From UBA1858 sp963976865 (GTDB lineage Bacteria > Pseudomonadota > Gammaproteobacteria > UBA4575): 64,000 nucleotides of DNA. The position numbers were made by a program, and so were the translations under genes. This document shows positions 55,486-63,940 of this stretch, one piece after another. The stretch lies in the NCBI GenBank assembly GCA_963976865.1, contig CAXBLY010000005.1, forward strand, positions 102,474 to 166,473, in the 5' to 3' direction. The notes below the pieces were generated by a model that was given only the letters and a program-made list of their open reading frames with translations, did not search any database and had not been told where the DNA came from. Each line of letters opens with the position of its first letter. Position 1 is the first letter of the stretch.

Positions 55486-56367
55486 ATGGAGACTCGTTGC
55501 GGGTATGTAGCAATTATAGGGCGGCCCAACTCGGGAAAATCCACCTTGTTTAACCGTCTGGTTGGGCAGAAAATTTCGTCTACAAGTTATAAGCCACAAA
55601 CTACACGTCATAGAATTGTAGGGGTGAAAACAGGCTCAAATGTACAATTTATATTTGTAGATACGCCGGGTATTCACCTGGGAGGCAAGCGACTCCTCAA
55701 CCGCGTGTTAAACAAGAATGCTTTGAACGTATTGCATGATGTTCATTTGATTTTCTGGGTAATTGACAGAGGCCAGTGGACGCAAGAAGAAGAGCACATC
55801 AAGAAAGCATTAAATAATATTGATTGCCCGGTCATACTGGTAGTTAATAAAATTGATAAACTGGAACGTCGTGATGATTTGCTGGTGATACTAAAACATC
55901 TCTCGATTAAATTTTCATTTGCGGAGATAGTACCAATTTCAGCTCTCAAACAGGACAATATTGCAGACCTGATAGAAACAGGTAAGCGCTATTTGCCGGA
56001 ATCAGAGTTTTTTTACCCTGAGGAATATCTGACCGATCGTGATCGAGCATTTATTGCTTCCGAGACAATTAGGGAAGCAGCATTCATGTATCTTGAAAAG
56101 GAATTACCCTACTCCACTCATGTGGAAATCGAGAAATATGAAGATCAGGCCGAACGCGTTCATATTTCTGCCATTATCTGGGTTGAAAAAAATGGTCAGA
56201 AGGCTATTTTGATAGGTCGCAAAGGTGAAATGCTAAAGAAAATCGGCTCACGTGCGCGCAGTGAAATACAAAAACAGATTGAGTCGAAAGTACACCTGGA
56301 ATTGTGGGTTAAACTGAAAAAAGACTGGCAGGATAATCCGCAAATTGTTGGCAACTATGAATCTTAA
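55486..56367 (+). CDS. era: GTPase Era
   Basis: A 293-residue GTPase for 16S rRNA maturation and 30S assembly. G1 is GRPNSGKST, G3 DTPG, G4 NKID, and the C-terminal KH RNA-binding domain contains LIGRKGEMLKKIGSRARSEI. It is followed by recO after 8 bases. Confidence 0.98.
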   Translation: METRCGYVAIIGRPNSGKSTLFNRLVGQKISSTSYKPQTTRHRIVGVKTGSNVQFIFVDTPGIHLGGKRLLNRVLNKNALNVLHDVHLIFWVIDRGQWTQEEEHIKKALNNIDCPVILVVNKIDKLERRDDLLVILKHLSIKFSFAEIVPISALKQDNIADLIETGKRYLPESEFFYPEEYLTDRDRAFIASETIREAAFMYLEKELPYSTHVEIEKYEDQAERVHISAIIWVEKNGQKAILIGRKGEMLKKIGSRARSEIQKQIESKVHLELWVKLKKDWQDNPQIVGNYES

Positions 56368-56375
56368 TTAAGCAG

Positions 56376-57065
56376 ATGCGTGTAGAGCTGGAACCGTCAT
56401 ATGTATTGCATAGTCGTCCCTATCGCGAGACGAGCATGATTATCTATGCGCTTACTGAGCAGCATGGTGTTGTGCATATGGTGTCCAGAGGGGCGAGAAA
56501 GAAAGGCAATAATAACCTGCAGCCGTTTACTAAAATGTATCTGTCATGGTCGGGTCGCGGGGATCTGGTTTCCCTGACAAAAATTGAGCACGAGCATTCG
56601 CGTTATACGAGTAATTTTCGTGCCCAGGTGCAGTGCTTCTATCTGCATGAGCTGATTCTGAAGTTGATTCCGAGGCTGAGTCCAGCACCGGAGTTATTTG
56701 AATTGTATGAACACACACTGGATTGCATGACAACTAATCCCGCAGATGAATACGTTTTGCGTCACTTTGAGATTCGTTTGCTGGCTATTATGGGGCATCC
56801 ACTACAGCTCAGATATGACTACATTAATGATGAGGAAATTCAGGGGCAACTATTGTATCGTTATGATCCAGATCTGGGGCCGACACAGGTAACACAAAAA
56901 CAAATGCAGTGGAATGTAATGACAGGTAAGTTATTGGAACGTCTCGAAAATGATAATTTAACAGATGACAGTTTGCATGACGCCAAGATATTTCTTCGTG
57001 GTATGGTCAGACATTATCTGCAAGGAAAGCCATTGATGACCAGAAGATTATTAAAGGTAAATTAA
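56376..57065 (+). CDS. recO: DNA repair protein RecO
   Basis: A 229-residue RecF-pathway mediator loading RecA onto SSB-coated DNA. The N-terminal OB fold contains VLHSRPYRETSMIIYALTEQHG; the helical C-terminal part ends with the FLRGMVRHYLQGKPLMTRRLL motif seen in proteobacterial RecO. pdxJ begins immediately after its stop codon. Confidence 0.95.
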   Translation: MRVELEPSYVLHSRPYRETSMIIYALTEQHGVVHMVSRGARKKGNNNLQPFTKMYLSWSGRGDLVSLTKIEHEHSRYTSNFRAQVQCFYLHELILKLIPRLSPAPELFELYEHTLDCMTTNPADEYVLRHFEIRLLAIMGHPLQLRYDYINDEEIQGQLLYRYDPDLGPTQVTQKQMQWNVMTGKLLERLENDNLTDDSLHDAKIFLRGMVRHYLQGKPLMTRRLLKVN

Positions 57066-57800
57066 GTGGGCCAGAATAGAGTAAAACTTGGAGTGAATCT
57101 GGATCATGTCGCGACTTTGCGTCAGGCGAGAAATACTCCTTACCCCGACTTGATGGAAGCCATTAGAGTGGCAGAAGGCTGCGGTGCTGATGGTATAACC
57201 CTGCATCTGCGAGAAGACCGCAGACATATACAGGATAAAGATATTCATCAAGCACGTGAAATTATTACGACAAGTATGAATCTGGAAATGGCAGCCACTA
57301 GCGAAATGCAAAAGATTGCACTTCGGGTGAAACCTGAATACTGCTGTATTGTGCCAGAGAAAAGAGAAGAGCTGACGACTGAAGGTGGTCTGGATGTGGT
57401 CGCACACAGGGACAGATTGTCAGATTTAATTGCGGCTTTAAAAGAAGAAAACATCCTGGTGTCACTGTTTATTGAGCCAAACTCACTAATAATTGATATT
57501 GCTGCCGAGATAGGTGCATCAGTGATTGAAATTCATACTGGCCATTATGCTGATAAGCATGGTGCGCAGCAAAAACATGAGTTTGAAAGAATCAGTGATG
57601 CTGCACAACATGCGCTAGCCATTGGCCTGACAGTAAATGCAGGCCATGGTTTACATGTTGGCAATGTTAAGCCAATTGCTGATATTGCTGGCATGAATGA
57701 ACTGAATATTGGACACGCGATCGTCTCAGACTCACTGTTCGTAGGTCTTGAAAGCGCTATTCACAATATGCGTCATGCGATGGATGGTGAAACCAGATGA
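57066..57800 (+). CDS. pdxJ: Pyridoxine 5'-phosphate synthase
   Basis: A 244-residue TIM-barrel enzyme condensing DXP with 3-amino-2-oxopropyl phosphate in B6 synthesis. VNLDHVATLRQARNT and GADGITLHLREDRRHI are diagnostic. Start GTG directly after recO. The stop overlaps the acpS start by 4 bases. Confidence 0.97.
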   Translation: MGQNRVKLGVNLDHVATLRQARNTPYPDLMEAIRVAEGCGADGITLHLREDRRHIQDKDIHQAREIITTSMNLEMAATSEMQKIALRVKPEYCCIVPEKREELTTEGGLDVVAHRDRLSDLIAALKEENILVSLFIEPNSLIIDIAAEIGASVIEIHTGHYADKHGAQQKHEFERISDAAQHALAIGLTVNAGHGLHVGNVKPIADIAGMNELNIGHAIVSDSLFVGLESAIHNMRHAMDGETR

Positions 57801-58186
57801 TGTTGCTGGGTGCCGGTATTGATATTGTCGAGGTTGAGCGTATAAAAGAAATCATTGAACGACGTGGTGACCGGTTTATAGAAAAAATTCTGAATGTAAA
57901 AGAACTGGAAGAATTAAAGTCTGTGTCTAATTCGACAGCCTTTATCGCGAAGCGTTTTGCTGTCAAGGAAGCCGCTGCTAAGGCATTAGGTACAGGGATA
58001 GGTAAACTGCTAAGTTTTACAGATATGTATGTTGAGCATGATGATCTGGGTAAACCGATATTGAAATTTACGGAAGACAGTAGTGTGCGGTTAAATTTAA
58101 AAGACAAGCATTCACTATTAACCATAGCAGATGAGAGAGCTTACGCAGTCGCTCATGTGCTGTTTTTTGCTAAAGAAAATAACTGA
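57797..58186 (+). CDS. acpS: Holo-[acyl-carrier-protein] synthase
   Basis: A 129-residue phosphopantetheinyl transferase. GAGIDIVEVERI holds the Mg-binding Asp, and FAVKEAAAKALGTG the Glu and Lys. It modifies AcpP and could also act on the ACP at 21947. Overlaps pdxJ at ATGA. Confidence 0.95.
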   Translation: MMLLGAGIDIVEVERIKEIIERRGDRFIEKILNVKELEELKSVSNSTAFIAKRFAVKEAAAKALGTGIGKLLSFTDMYVEHDDLGKPILKFTEDSSVRLNLKDKHSLLTIADERAYAVAHVLFFAKENN

Positions 58187-58187
58187 T

Positions 58188-59087
58188 ATGAATTATAAAA
58201 CACTGGCAGATTTTGTTGGCAATACACCGCTAGTTAAATTGCAGTATCTCAATCCTAATCCTGCTAATACAATATTATTGAAACTTGAAGGCAATAATCC
58301 GGCAGGCTCGGTAAAAGATCGTCCTGCACTGAATATGATTAATGCTGCGCAGGCGCGTGGTGATATCAAACCTGGCGACACGCTTATAGAAGCAACTAGC
58401 GGTAATACAGGGATTGCATTGGCAATGGCGGCTGCAGTACAGGGTTATAAGATGATATTAGTCATGCCTTCAACAATGACTATGGAGCGACGCGCAGCAA
58501 TGGCTGCTTTTGGTGCGGAGCTGGTGTTGGTGTCTGGTGAAGAAGGTATGGAAGGCGCGCGGGATTTGGCGCTGGAAATGCAGTCTCAGGGTAAAGGTAT
58601 CGTGCTTGATCAATTTGCCAACCCAGATAATCCAATGGCGCATTATCAAACGACGGGGCCTGAACTATGGCGTGATACTAATGGCGAGATCACTCATTTT
58701 GTAAGTTCAATGGGTACTACTGGTACCATTATGGGCACAGCAAAATATCTGAAAGAGAAAAATAAAAATATACAGATTGTAGGTGTGTATCCTGAAGAAG
58801 GTTCGCAAATTCCAGGGATTAGAAAGTGGGAAAAAGCCTACGAGCCTGCCATATTTGATGAATCAAAAGTTGACCAGATTGAGTATGTCTCTCGACAGCA
58901 GGCAGATGATATGACGGTCAAGCTTGGTAAAAAAGAAGGTGTGTTCTGTGGTGTGTCCTCTGGTGGAGCATTACTGGCTGCATTGAGATTATCTGAACGT
59001 GTTGAAAATGCGGTAATTGTGACAGTAATCTGTGACCGTGGTGACCGTTATATTTCAACCGGTATTTTTGATCCAGCACCTGCTTAA
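58188..59087 (+). CDS. cysM: Cysteine synthase B
   Basis: A 299-residue fold-type II PLP enzyme making cysteine from O-acetylserine and sulfide or thiosulfate. The PLP lysine is in NPAGSVKDRPA, and TSGNTGIALAMAAA binds substrate. ATG 58188 is chosen: it lies right after the acpS stop, and similarity starts there (MNYKTLADFVGNTPLV). A longer frame would overlap acpS. Confidence 0.95.
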   Translation: MNYKTLADFVGNTPLVKLQYLNPNPANTILLKLEGNNPAGSVKDRPALNMINAAQARGDIKPGDTLIEATSGNTGIALAMAAAVQGYKMILVMPSTMTMERRAAMAAFGAELVLVSGEEGMEGARDLALEMQSQGKGIVLDQFANPDNPMAHYQTTGPELWRDTNGEITHFVSSMGTTGTIMGTAKYLKEKNKNIQIVGVYPEEGSQIPGIRKWEKAYEPAIFDESKVDQIEYVSRQQADDMTVKLGKKEGVFCGVSSGGALLAALRLSERVENAVIVTVICDRGDRYISTGIFDPAPA

Positions 59088-59095
59088 CTAAGATT

Positions 59096-59452
59096 ATGGA
59101 TCACTATAAATTTGTTATCTCTGAACATCTGAACCACTATGGAACGTTATACGGTGGTAATTTACTTAAATGGATTGATGAAGTTGGCTACATTACTGCT
59201 GCAGTCGACTTCCCTGATAATCGATTCGTGACAGTCGCTTTAGAAAATGTAGAGTTTAAGCACCGTATAGAGTTGGGTGCTGTTTTGAAATTTTCAGTTG
59301 AGAAGTTACGTCTTGGTGATTCGTCGCTGACGTATGAGGTAAAGGTATATTCCGCAACAGCAGGTGCAGCTTCTAATGCTGTGCTGTTTGAGACAAGTAT
59401 TACATTTGTTAATATTGACGAACACGGGAATAAAGCCAGCATTCAGCACTAG
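59096..59452 (+). CDS. Hotdog-fold acyl-CoA thioesterase
   Basis: A 118-residue YciA/BFIT-like acyl-CoA thioesterase. HLNHYGTLYGGNLLKWIDEVGYI is the conserved hotdog helix region with the catalytic Asp. The protein follows cysM after 8 bases and converges with the next gene. The substrate range is not determined. Confidence 0.88.
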   Translation: MDHYKFVISEHLNHYGTLYGGNLLKWIDEVGYITAAVDFPDNRFVTVALENVEFKHRIELGAVLKFSVEKLRLGDSSLTYEVKVYSATAGAASNAVLFETSITFVNIDEHGNKASIQH

Positions 59453-59462
59453 AAGTCAAAGA

Positions 59463-59840
59463 TTAATGTCGTCTTAGTTTTTCCCCGACTGCACCCCCAG
59501 CAGCACAGATACACGCTTTTAAAAATACTTCATCAAATAAAATTGCAGGAGTGAATTCCTGAAAGAAAGGGTTAGCTCCATTATATTGACGTATGGCCAG
59601 GATGATCAGTCCTGCGCATGCGCCAACCAGAAATCCATTCAGTATTCCTCTTTGTCCCATGTAGCCTACGACTGCACCTCCTATCAGGGGCGCAAAGTTG
59701 ATCAGGAAAGAGGATTTGATCATTAACAGATTGCTGGAAGCAAATTCATGGGTGAGGTAAAAATAAATATAGTGAAGCCCTTTGTCTCCAAAGTGCATGC
59801 CCAGGTAAACCAGTAATCCGATAATGACTGCTTTCTTCAT
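59463..59840 (-). CDS. Small integral membrane protein, unknown function
   Basis: A 125-residue protein with about three hydrophobic segments (residues 4-22, 45-63, 68-84) and glycine-rich stretches (APLIGGAVVGYMG, GFLVGACAG). No family is recognised. Its start overlaps the 3' end of mnmC by 4 bases, so it is probably cotranscribed and translationally coupled with mnmC. Confidence 0.72.
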   Translation of the reverse strand: MKKAVIIGLLVYLGMHFGDKGLHYIYFYLTHEFASSNLLMIKSSFLINFAPLIGGAVVGYMGQRGILNGFLVGACAGLIILAIRQYNGANPFFQEFTPAILFDEVFLKACICAAGGAVGEKLRRH

Positions 59841-61819
59841 GCGGGTGATTGTACGCGTTTGACTAAATTCTTCATTAGAATCCTGTTAGGGTGAATAGCG
59901 TTAAGTAAATGGTTGGAAAGTGGATTTGGTTCATTATTTATTTGGCATGCTAATGCTTCAGTGCAGAGTGGTATCCAGGCTAATCCACGTGATCCGAATC
60001 CACTCGCGAGGTACATGCCCTCATGATAATTGGGTGTAGGATAAGTGTGGTGAGTGGCACCCAGTGCAGCATCTTTGAATAGGGTGTTAAAACTGGTTTC
60101 TTCTGCTACCTGGCCTACGATAGGCAGGCGATCAGCGCTGACAGCACGTATGCCAGCACGCCCGCCTAATGCCTGAGTATTCTCACAGTGGTATGACGGA
60201 ATAATTTTTTTGAGTTTACGCAGATTTTCTTCATGCTCAGATGGGCGAATTTCGATTGATGTATCTTTCGTTACAAAAGTGGCGCCAAGCACATAATGAG
60301 AATCAATAACCGGTGTAATGTAAGCATCGGCACATACAATTTTGTTAGGGTGGATATTACATTGCTGTTCTGGAAGTAAAGAAATCTGCCCGCGTTTGGG
60401 ATGTAACTTGCACCAGTGTGTTTGCTGAAACTGGTTGATTCCCATGGCATTGGCAATAATCACTGTATCTGCAGAGCAGACTTTCTGCTTGTGCTGATTG
60501 TATGCGTGCCATTGTGAATGCTGCTTTTCAAGTGAACATATTTCTGTATTTGCTAAAAAGTGGATTTCCTCGGGGTATTGTTCAATCAGTGTTAAGCATA
60601 ATTGTTTTGGTGGCAACCAGCCCGCTAATGGGAAATACCAGCCGTCACCAGCAACAGTACAATTAGCTAATTTACTTGCGAGCTGTTGACTCACTGGCTG
60701 TAGTAATGATTCTGGCAGGTTTTCCTGCGAGGCAATTAATTGCATTCTTTTCCATTGAGCGGCGTCTCTGGGAATTTGAATTGCACCGCATTGATGCCAG
60801 TCAAAACTATCTGAATATTTTTTTAAATCGTTTAAGTAGCGTAATGAATATAAATAGCCAAGTAATGTCAGCTGGGACTGGTAGTCGTGGTCAGCGCTAA
60901 GTCGCGGCATTAATATCGCGTTCGCATTACCAGAAGCTTCACTCGCTGGAGATGCATGCTTGTCAACAATAGTCACTTGCCAGCCGCGTTTTGCTAATGC
61001 GGCACTCATGGCAGCACCTGTCATTCCGGCCCCAATAACTAATGCATGTTTATGTTGGGTTTTAACGGGTTGACTAATGAACCAGCTTTTATCTTTTAAC
61101 TGATAAGGTGATGGTGCAGGTTTGTTTGTGACAATGCCGACCAGCATTTCCCGTTTCTTTCCATAACCAGGTTTTTTTTCTATCTCAAAGCCAGCACTGG
61201 CGAATGATTTTCTAACATCGCTGGCTGAGCTATAAGTCGATAGTGTGCCGCCGTTGCAGGTAAGTCTGAAAACTTCTCTGGCAATGTCGTTTGTCCACAG
61301 TGCTGCGTTCTTGCTGGGTGAAAACCCATCCAGGTACCATGCATCAGCACTAAAGGTGCATTGCTTAAGGCAGTCCAGCGCCTCACCCAGGATCAGCGTG
61401 AGCGTCATATTATGCTGGTCAAATGCAATACGATGAAACCCTTGAATGGGGGGTGGGTAATGCTCAAGTAAATACGATGTCAGGGTGGCTGGAATTGCCA
61501 GCTGCTTGTAACACCGTGCGAGGTCGCCTGGTTGTACAGGATATTTTTCAATGCTGATGTAATGCAGGTGCTGGCCACTGAATCTGCAATTACGCCAGGC
61601 ATTAAAGGTGGTGATGAAATTTATGCCAAAACCGAATCCCAGCTCGGCAATTGTAAAATGTTCGTTCTTCCAGCGTCCGGTGATATTGGTGCTGTCTAAA
61701 AACACATGCTGACTTTCTTCAAGTGGGTTTGCCAGAGAGAAATAGGGGTCATCAAATAACTCAGAGCAGGGGATTCCATCGTTATTGAAGTTTAGTTGTG
61801 GCGTCTGAGCTGTTAGCAT
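59837..61819 (-). CDS. mnmC: Bifunctional tRNA 5-methylaminomethyl-2-thiouridine enzyme MnmC
   Basis: A 660-residue fusion that finishes mnm5s2U34 in tRNA wobble positions. The N-terminal methyltransferase (MnmD-like) has LGFGFGINFITTFNAW and YLDGFSPSKNAALW. The C-terminal FAD oxidoreductase begins VIGAGMTGAAMSAALAKRGW with SEASGNANAILMPRLS, and ends with LASGFGSRGLAWIPL. Length is standard for MnmC. Confidence 0.95.
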   Translation of the reverse strand: MLTAQTPQLNFNNDGIPCSELFDDPYFSLANPLEESQHVFLDSTNITGRWKNEHFTIAELGFGFGINFITTFNAWRNCRFSGQHLHYISIEKYPVQPGDLARCYKQLAIPATLTSYLLEHYPPPIQGFHRIAFDQHNMTLTLILGEALDCLKQCTFSADAWYLDGFSPSKNAALWTNDIAREVFRLTCNGGTLSTYSSASDVRKSFASAGFEIEKKPGYGKKREMLVGIVTNKPAPSPYQLKDKSWFISQPVKTQHKHALVIGAGMTGAAMSAALAKRGWQVTIVDKHASPASEASGNANAILMPRLSADHDYQSQLTLLGYLYSLRYLNDLKKYSDSFDWHQCGAIQIPRDAAQWKRMQLIASQENLPESLLQPVSQQLASKLANCTVAGDGWYFPLAGWLPPKQLCLTLIEQYPEEIHFLANTEICSLEKQHSQWHAYNQHKQKVCSADTVIIANAMGINQFQQTHWCKLHPKRGQISLLPEQQCNIHPNKIVCADAYITPVIDSHYVLGATFVTKDTSIEIRPSEHEENLRKLKKIIPSYHCENTQALGGRAGIRAVSADRLPIVGQVAEETSFNTLFKDAALGATHHTYPTPNYHEGMYLASGFGSRGLAWIPLCTEALACQINNEPNPLSNHLLNAIHPNRILMKNLVKRVQSPA

Positions 61820-61851
61820 GTCACTTTTACTGAAAAGATATATAAAAATAA

Positions 61852-62628
61852 ATGAGTATACTCGTATTTGATATCGAGTCCGTCCCCGACTATGAGTCAG
61901 GAAGGAAAATCCATAAATTAACAGATGATCTTTCCGATAAAGATGTAGTGAAAGCTATGCAACATCTTCAGTTTCAGAAGTCGGGTTCTGAATTTATGCC
62001 GCTGCACTTGCAAAAAATCGTGGCAATTTCGGTATTATTTGAAAATCGTGACCAGCTTAAAGTATGGTCTCTGGGCAACAAAACTTCTGATGAAAAAGAA
62101 ATCATCCAGCGATTTTTCGAAGGTATAGAACAGCATACGCCCACCCTGGTAAGCTGGAATGGCGGCGGTTTTGACTTGCCAGTGCTTAATTACCGTTCGC
62201 TTTTGCATGGCGTGCAGGCGCCGCGTTACTGGGAAACTGGCGACGATGATACCTCATTCCGTTATAACAACTACATTAGCCGCTTTCATTGGCGGCATAC
62301 CGACTTAATGGATGTGCTGGGTAACTTCCAGCCAAGAGCCGGTGCCAAGCTGGACCAAATCGCCACCATGCTGGGATTCCCTGGCAAATTTGGAATGGAC
62401 GGCAGCCTGGTCTGGGACAAGTTTCAGGAAGGTGCGATTGATGAAATTCGAAACTACTGCGAAACAGATGTGCTCAATACGTATCTGGTTTATCTTCAAT
62501 TTGAAATGATTCGTGGACGTTGCAGTCGTGGATTGCTAGAGCAAAAACTGGAACGGGTTAAACAGTTGTTGCGTGATTCAGGAGAAGAGCACTTGATGGA
62601 ATTTCTGCAAGTGTGGGAAGAGGGTTAA
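61852..62628 (+). CDS. Predicted 3'-5' exonuclease, PolB-like DEDDy domain
   Basis: A 258-residue ribonuclease H-like exonuclease. Motif I is FDIESVPD, motif II SWNGGGFDLPVLNY, and motif III YCETDVLNTYLVY with the DEDDy tyrosine pattern. It resembles the stand-alone PolB-like exonucleases of proteobacteria rather than DNA polymerase II itself. The role is unknown. Divergent from mnmC across 32 bases. Confidence 0.87.
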   Translation: MSILVFDIESVPDYESGRKIHKLTDDLSDKDVVKAMQHLQFQKSGSEFMPLHLQKIVAISVLFENRDQLKVWSLGNKTSDEKEIIQRFFEGIEQHTPTLVSWNGGGFDLPVLNYRSLLHGVQAPRYWETGDDDTSFRYNNYISRFHWRHTDLMDVLGNFQPRAGAKLDQIATMLGFPGKFGMDGSLVWDKFQEGAIDEIRNYCETDVLNTYLVYLQFEMIRGRCSRGLLEQKLERVKQLLRDSGEEHLMEFLQVWEEG

Positions 62629-62708
62629 TATTTCTGTTGTAATATGTTGACTCACTTAGAACATCGTATCGGACATGCAGAGCCCGACCATTTAGCTTGC
62701 TTGTAATT

Positions 62709-63092
62709 TTAGATATATTGAAATACAGGAAAAATTATCATGGCAAGCACCATGATAATTATTAACAAGTGTAGAATAGGCTTTGTGTTCAACTTTCCCC
62801 GAACTATAAATATCAGGCTTTTTAACCAAGTTTCCTCAAATTCTTTAGAATACTTGTCAATTCTAATTTCCCGACCTACTACTCTAATATCATCTGAATA
62901 GCATTCTTGGATAATACTAATAGTCTTTTCAATATATTCTTCAGTTGCCCAAATACTGTGTAGCAAGCCATCGTCAGATAGCTGTTTTCTAACTGTGAAT
63001 GGAATTTTTTTCTTGCGAAGGATTTTTTTTATTTTTTTATAATCTGGAAACCAGTCATGCTCAACAAACTCTTTAGCTAAATATAACTTCAT
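62709..63092 (-). CDS. Hypothetical protein with C-terminal membrane anchor, weakly DUF2007-like
   Basis: A 127-residue protein. The N-terminal part (LRKKKIPFTVRKQ, IWATEEYIEKTISIIQE) resembles the DUF2007-type small signal-transduction fold, but weakly. Residues about 104-125 form one membrane segment (LLIIIMVLAMIIFPVF). AT-rich codons, accessory in style. A long hairpin overlaps its last codons. Copy F of the palindromic repeat lies 26 bases upstream of its start. Confidence 0.6.
   Translation of the reverse strand: MKLYLAKEFVEHDWFPDYKKIKKILRKKKIPFTVRKQLSDDGLLHSIWATEEYIEKTISIIQECYSDDIRVVGREIRIDKYSKEFEETWLKSLIFIVRGKLNTKPILHLLIIIMVLAMIIFPVFQYI
62733..62760 (-). terminator. Long hairpin overlapping the 3' end of the 62709 gene
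   Basis: A perfect 11-bp stem (62733-62743 with 62750-62760, 6-base loop). Read on the minus strand it is followed by a T-rich run, as in an intrinsic terminator. It lies inside the last codons of the gene, before the stop. Confidence 0.55.
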
Positions 63093-63117
63093 ATAAATAG
63101 ATTTTAGAAAATAGCTT

Positions 63118-63149
63118 TAGTCTGCTTCCGGCGCAATAGCAGTCATTAA
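63118..63149 (-). repeat. Dispersed palindromic repeat, copy F
   Basis: On the minus strand it reads AATGACTGCTATTGCGCCGG followed by AAGCAGACTA. It lies 25 bases after the stop codon of the PEP-CTERM-like gene, the same 3'-end placement as copies A, B and C, 22 kb away. Confidence 0.75.
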
Positions 63150-63173
63150 GTTAAGTATTACTCTGATCTGTTG

Positions 63174-63746
63174 TCAGGCAATTTTTTTTATTGCAACTTG
63201 TTGCTTTCTAGAAAATCTAAACATCGCGAAAAGACATGAACCAATTAGCCACACAGTATTTGGAAGAGGAACTGGTGTTGATGTAAAACTACCAGTGAGC
63301 TCATTTGCCTGGATGATTCCTGACTCGGTTGAAATACCCCATGACAGAGAATTTAATGTAGATGTGTCATCATAAAATACCGTAAAATCATCATCTCTGA
63401 TATTCATTGCGGTTACATAATTCACAGTACCACCTACAAATACACCACTTAAAACTGTGTCACTAAAAGATAAATATGCAGCCACATTTGATGTATCAAA
63501 TAGTGTTACACCTAAAGGGTTAGGTTCAAGAATCAAGGATGTCAGTGGGATATCTGCTAAAAAATTAATACCATATAAATTAACCACACTATTATCATCA
63601 TAGCTTAAACTCCATGAGCCACGAAAAGATGTAACCGCAGACCCACTATTAAGACTAGCTCCTTCAAAGTTACCCATTAAATTAATAGTTGCGGCGCTAA
63701 CAGAGATGGGTAGTAGCAATAGCAGAAAAATTATTAGTGTTTTCAT
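63174..63746 (-). CDS. PEP-CTERM-like secreted protein (VPLP-type tail)
   Basis: A 190-residue exported protein. Signal peptide: MKTLIIFLLLLLPISVSAA. The middle is a polar, beta-rich domain resembling many PEP-CTERM proteins (repeated Ser, Asp, Asn). The C-terminus has the tripartite sorting signal: VPLPNTVW in place of PEP, a hydrophobic helix (LIGSCLFAMF) and a basic end (RFSRKQ). VPLP variants are common in gammaproteobacterial PEP-CTERM proteins. Processing by an exosortase encoded elsewhere is expected. The tail continues 8 residues past the basic cluster (QVAIKKIA), a little longer than usual. Confidence 0.72.
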   Translation of the reverse strand: MKTLIIFLLLLLPISVSAATINLMGNFEGASLNSGSAVTSFRGSWSLSYDDNSVVNLYGINFLADIPLTSLILEPNPLGVTLFDTSNVAAYLSFSDTVLSGVFVGGTVNYVTAMNIRDDDFTVFYDDTSTLNSLSWGISTESGIIQANELTGSFTSTPVPLPNTVWLIGSCLFAMFRFSRKQQVAIKKIA

Positions 63747-63780
63747 TGGTTAATTACTTATTCTAATTAGCTTAATAAAT

Positions 63781-63796
63781 AACAATACAGCACCCA
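63781..63796 (-). promoter_or_regulatory. Weak sigma-54-like sequence upstream of the PEP-CTERM-like gene
   Basis: On the minus strand TGGGTGCTGTATTGTT places TGG and TTG at the -24/-12 spacing, about 35 bases before the start. The essential GC at -12 is GT here, so the match is poor. Confidence 0.2.
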
Positions 63797-63940
63797 CATT
63801 AATTATTAAATATTTCAATAATATTAATACTAGGTTTAACTTAATAAATGTAACGATAATAATTGAGACTACTATTTAAGTAACTCATAAAACACTGGTA
63901 TAGGAATCAAAAATTTATCATTTGCAAAGGTGTGTCAGCT

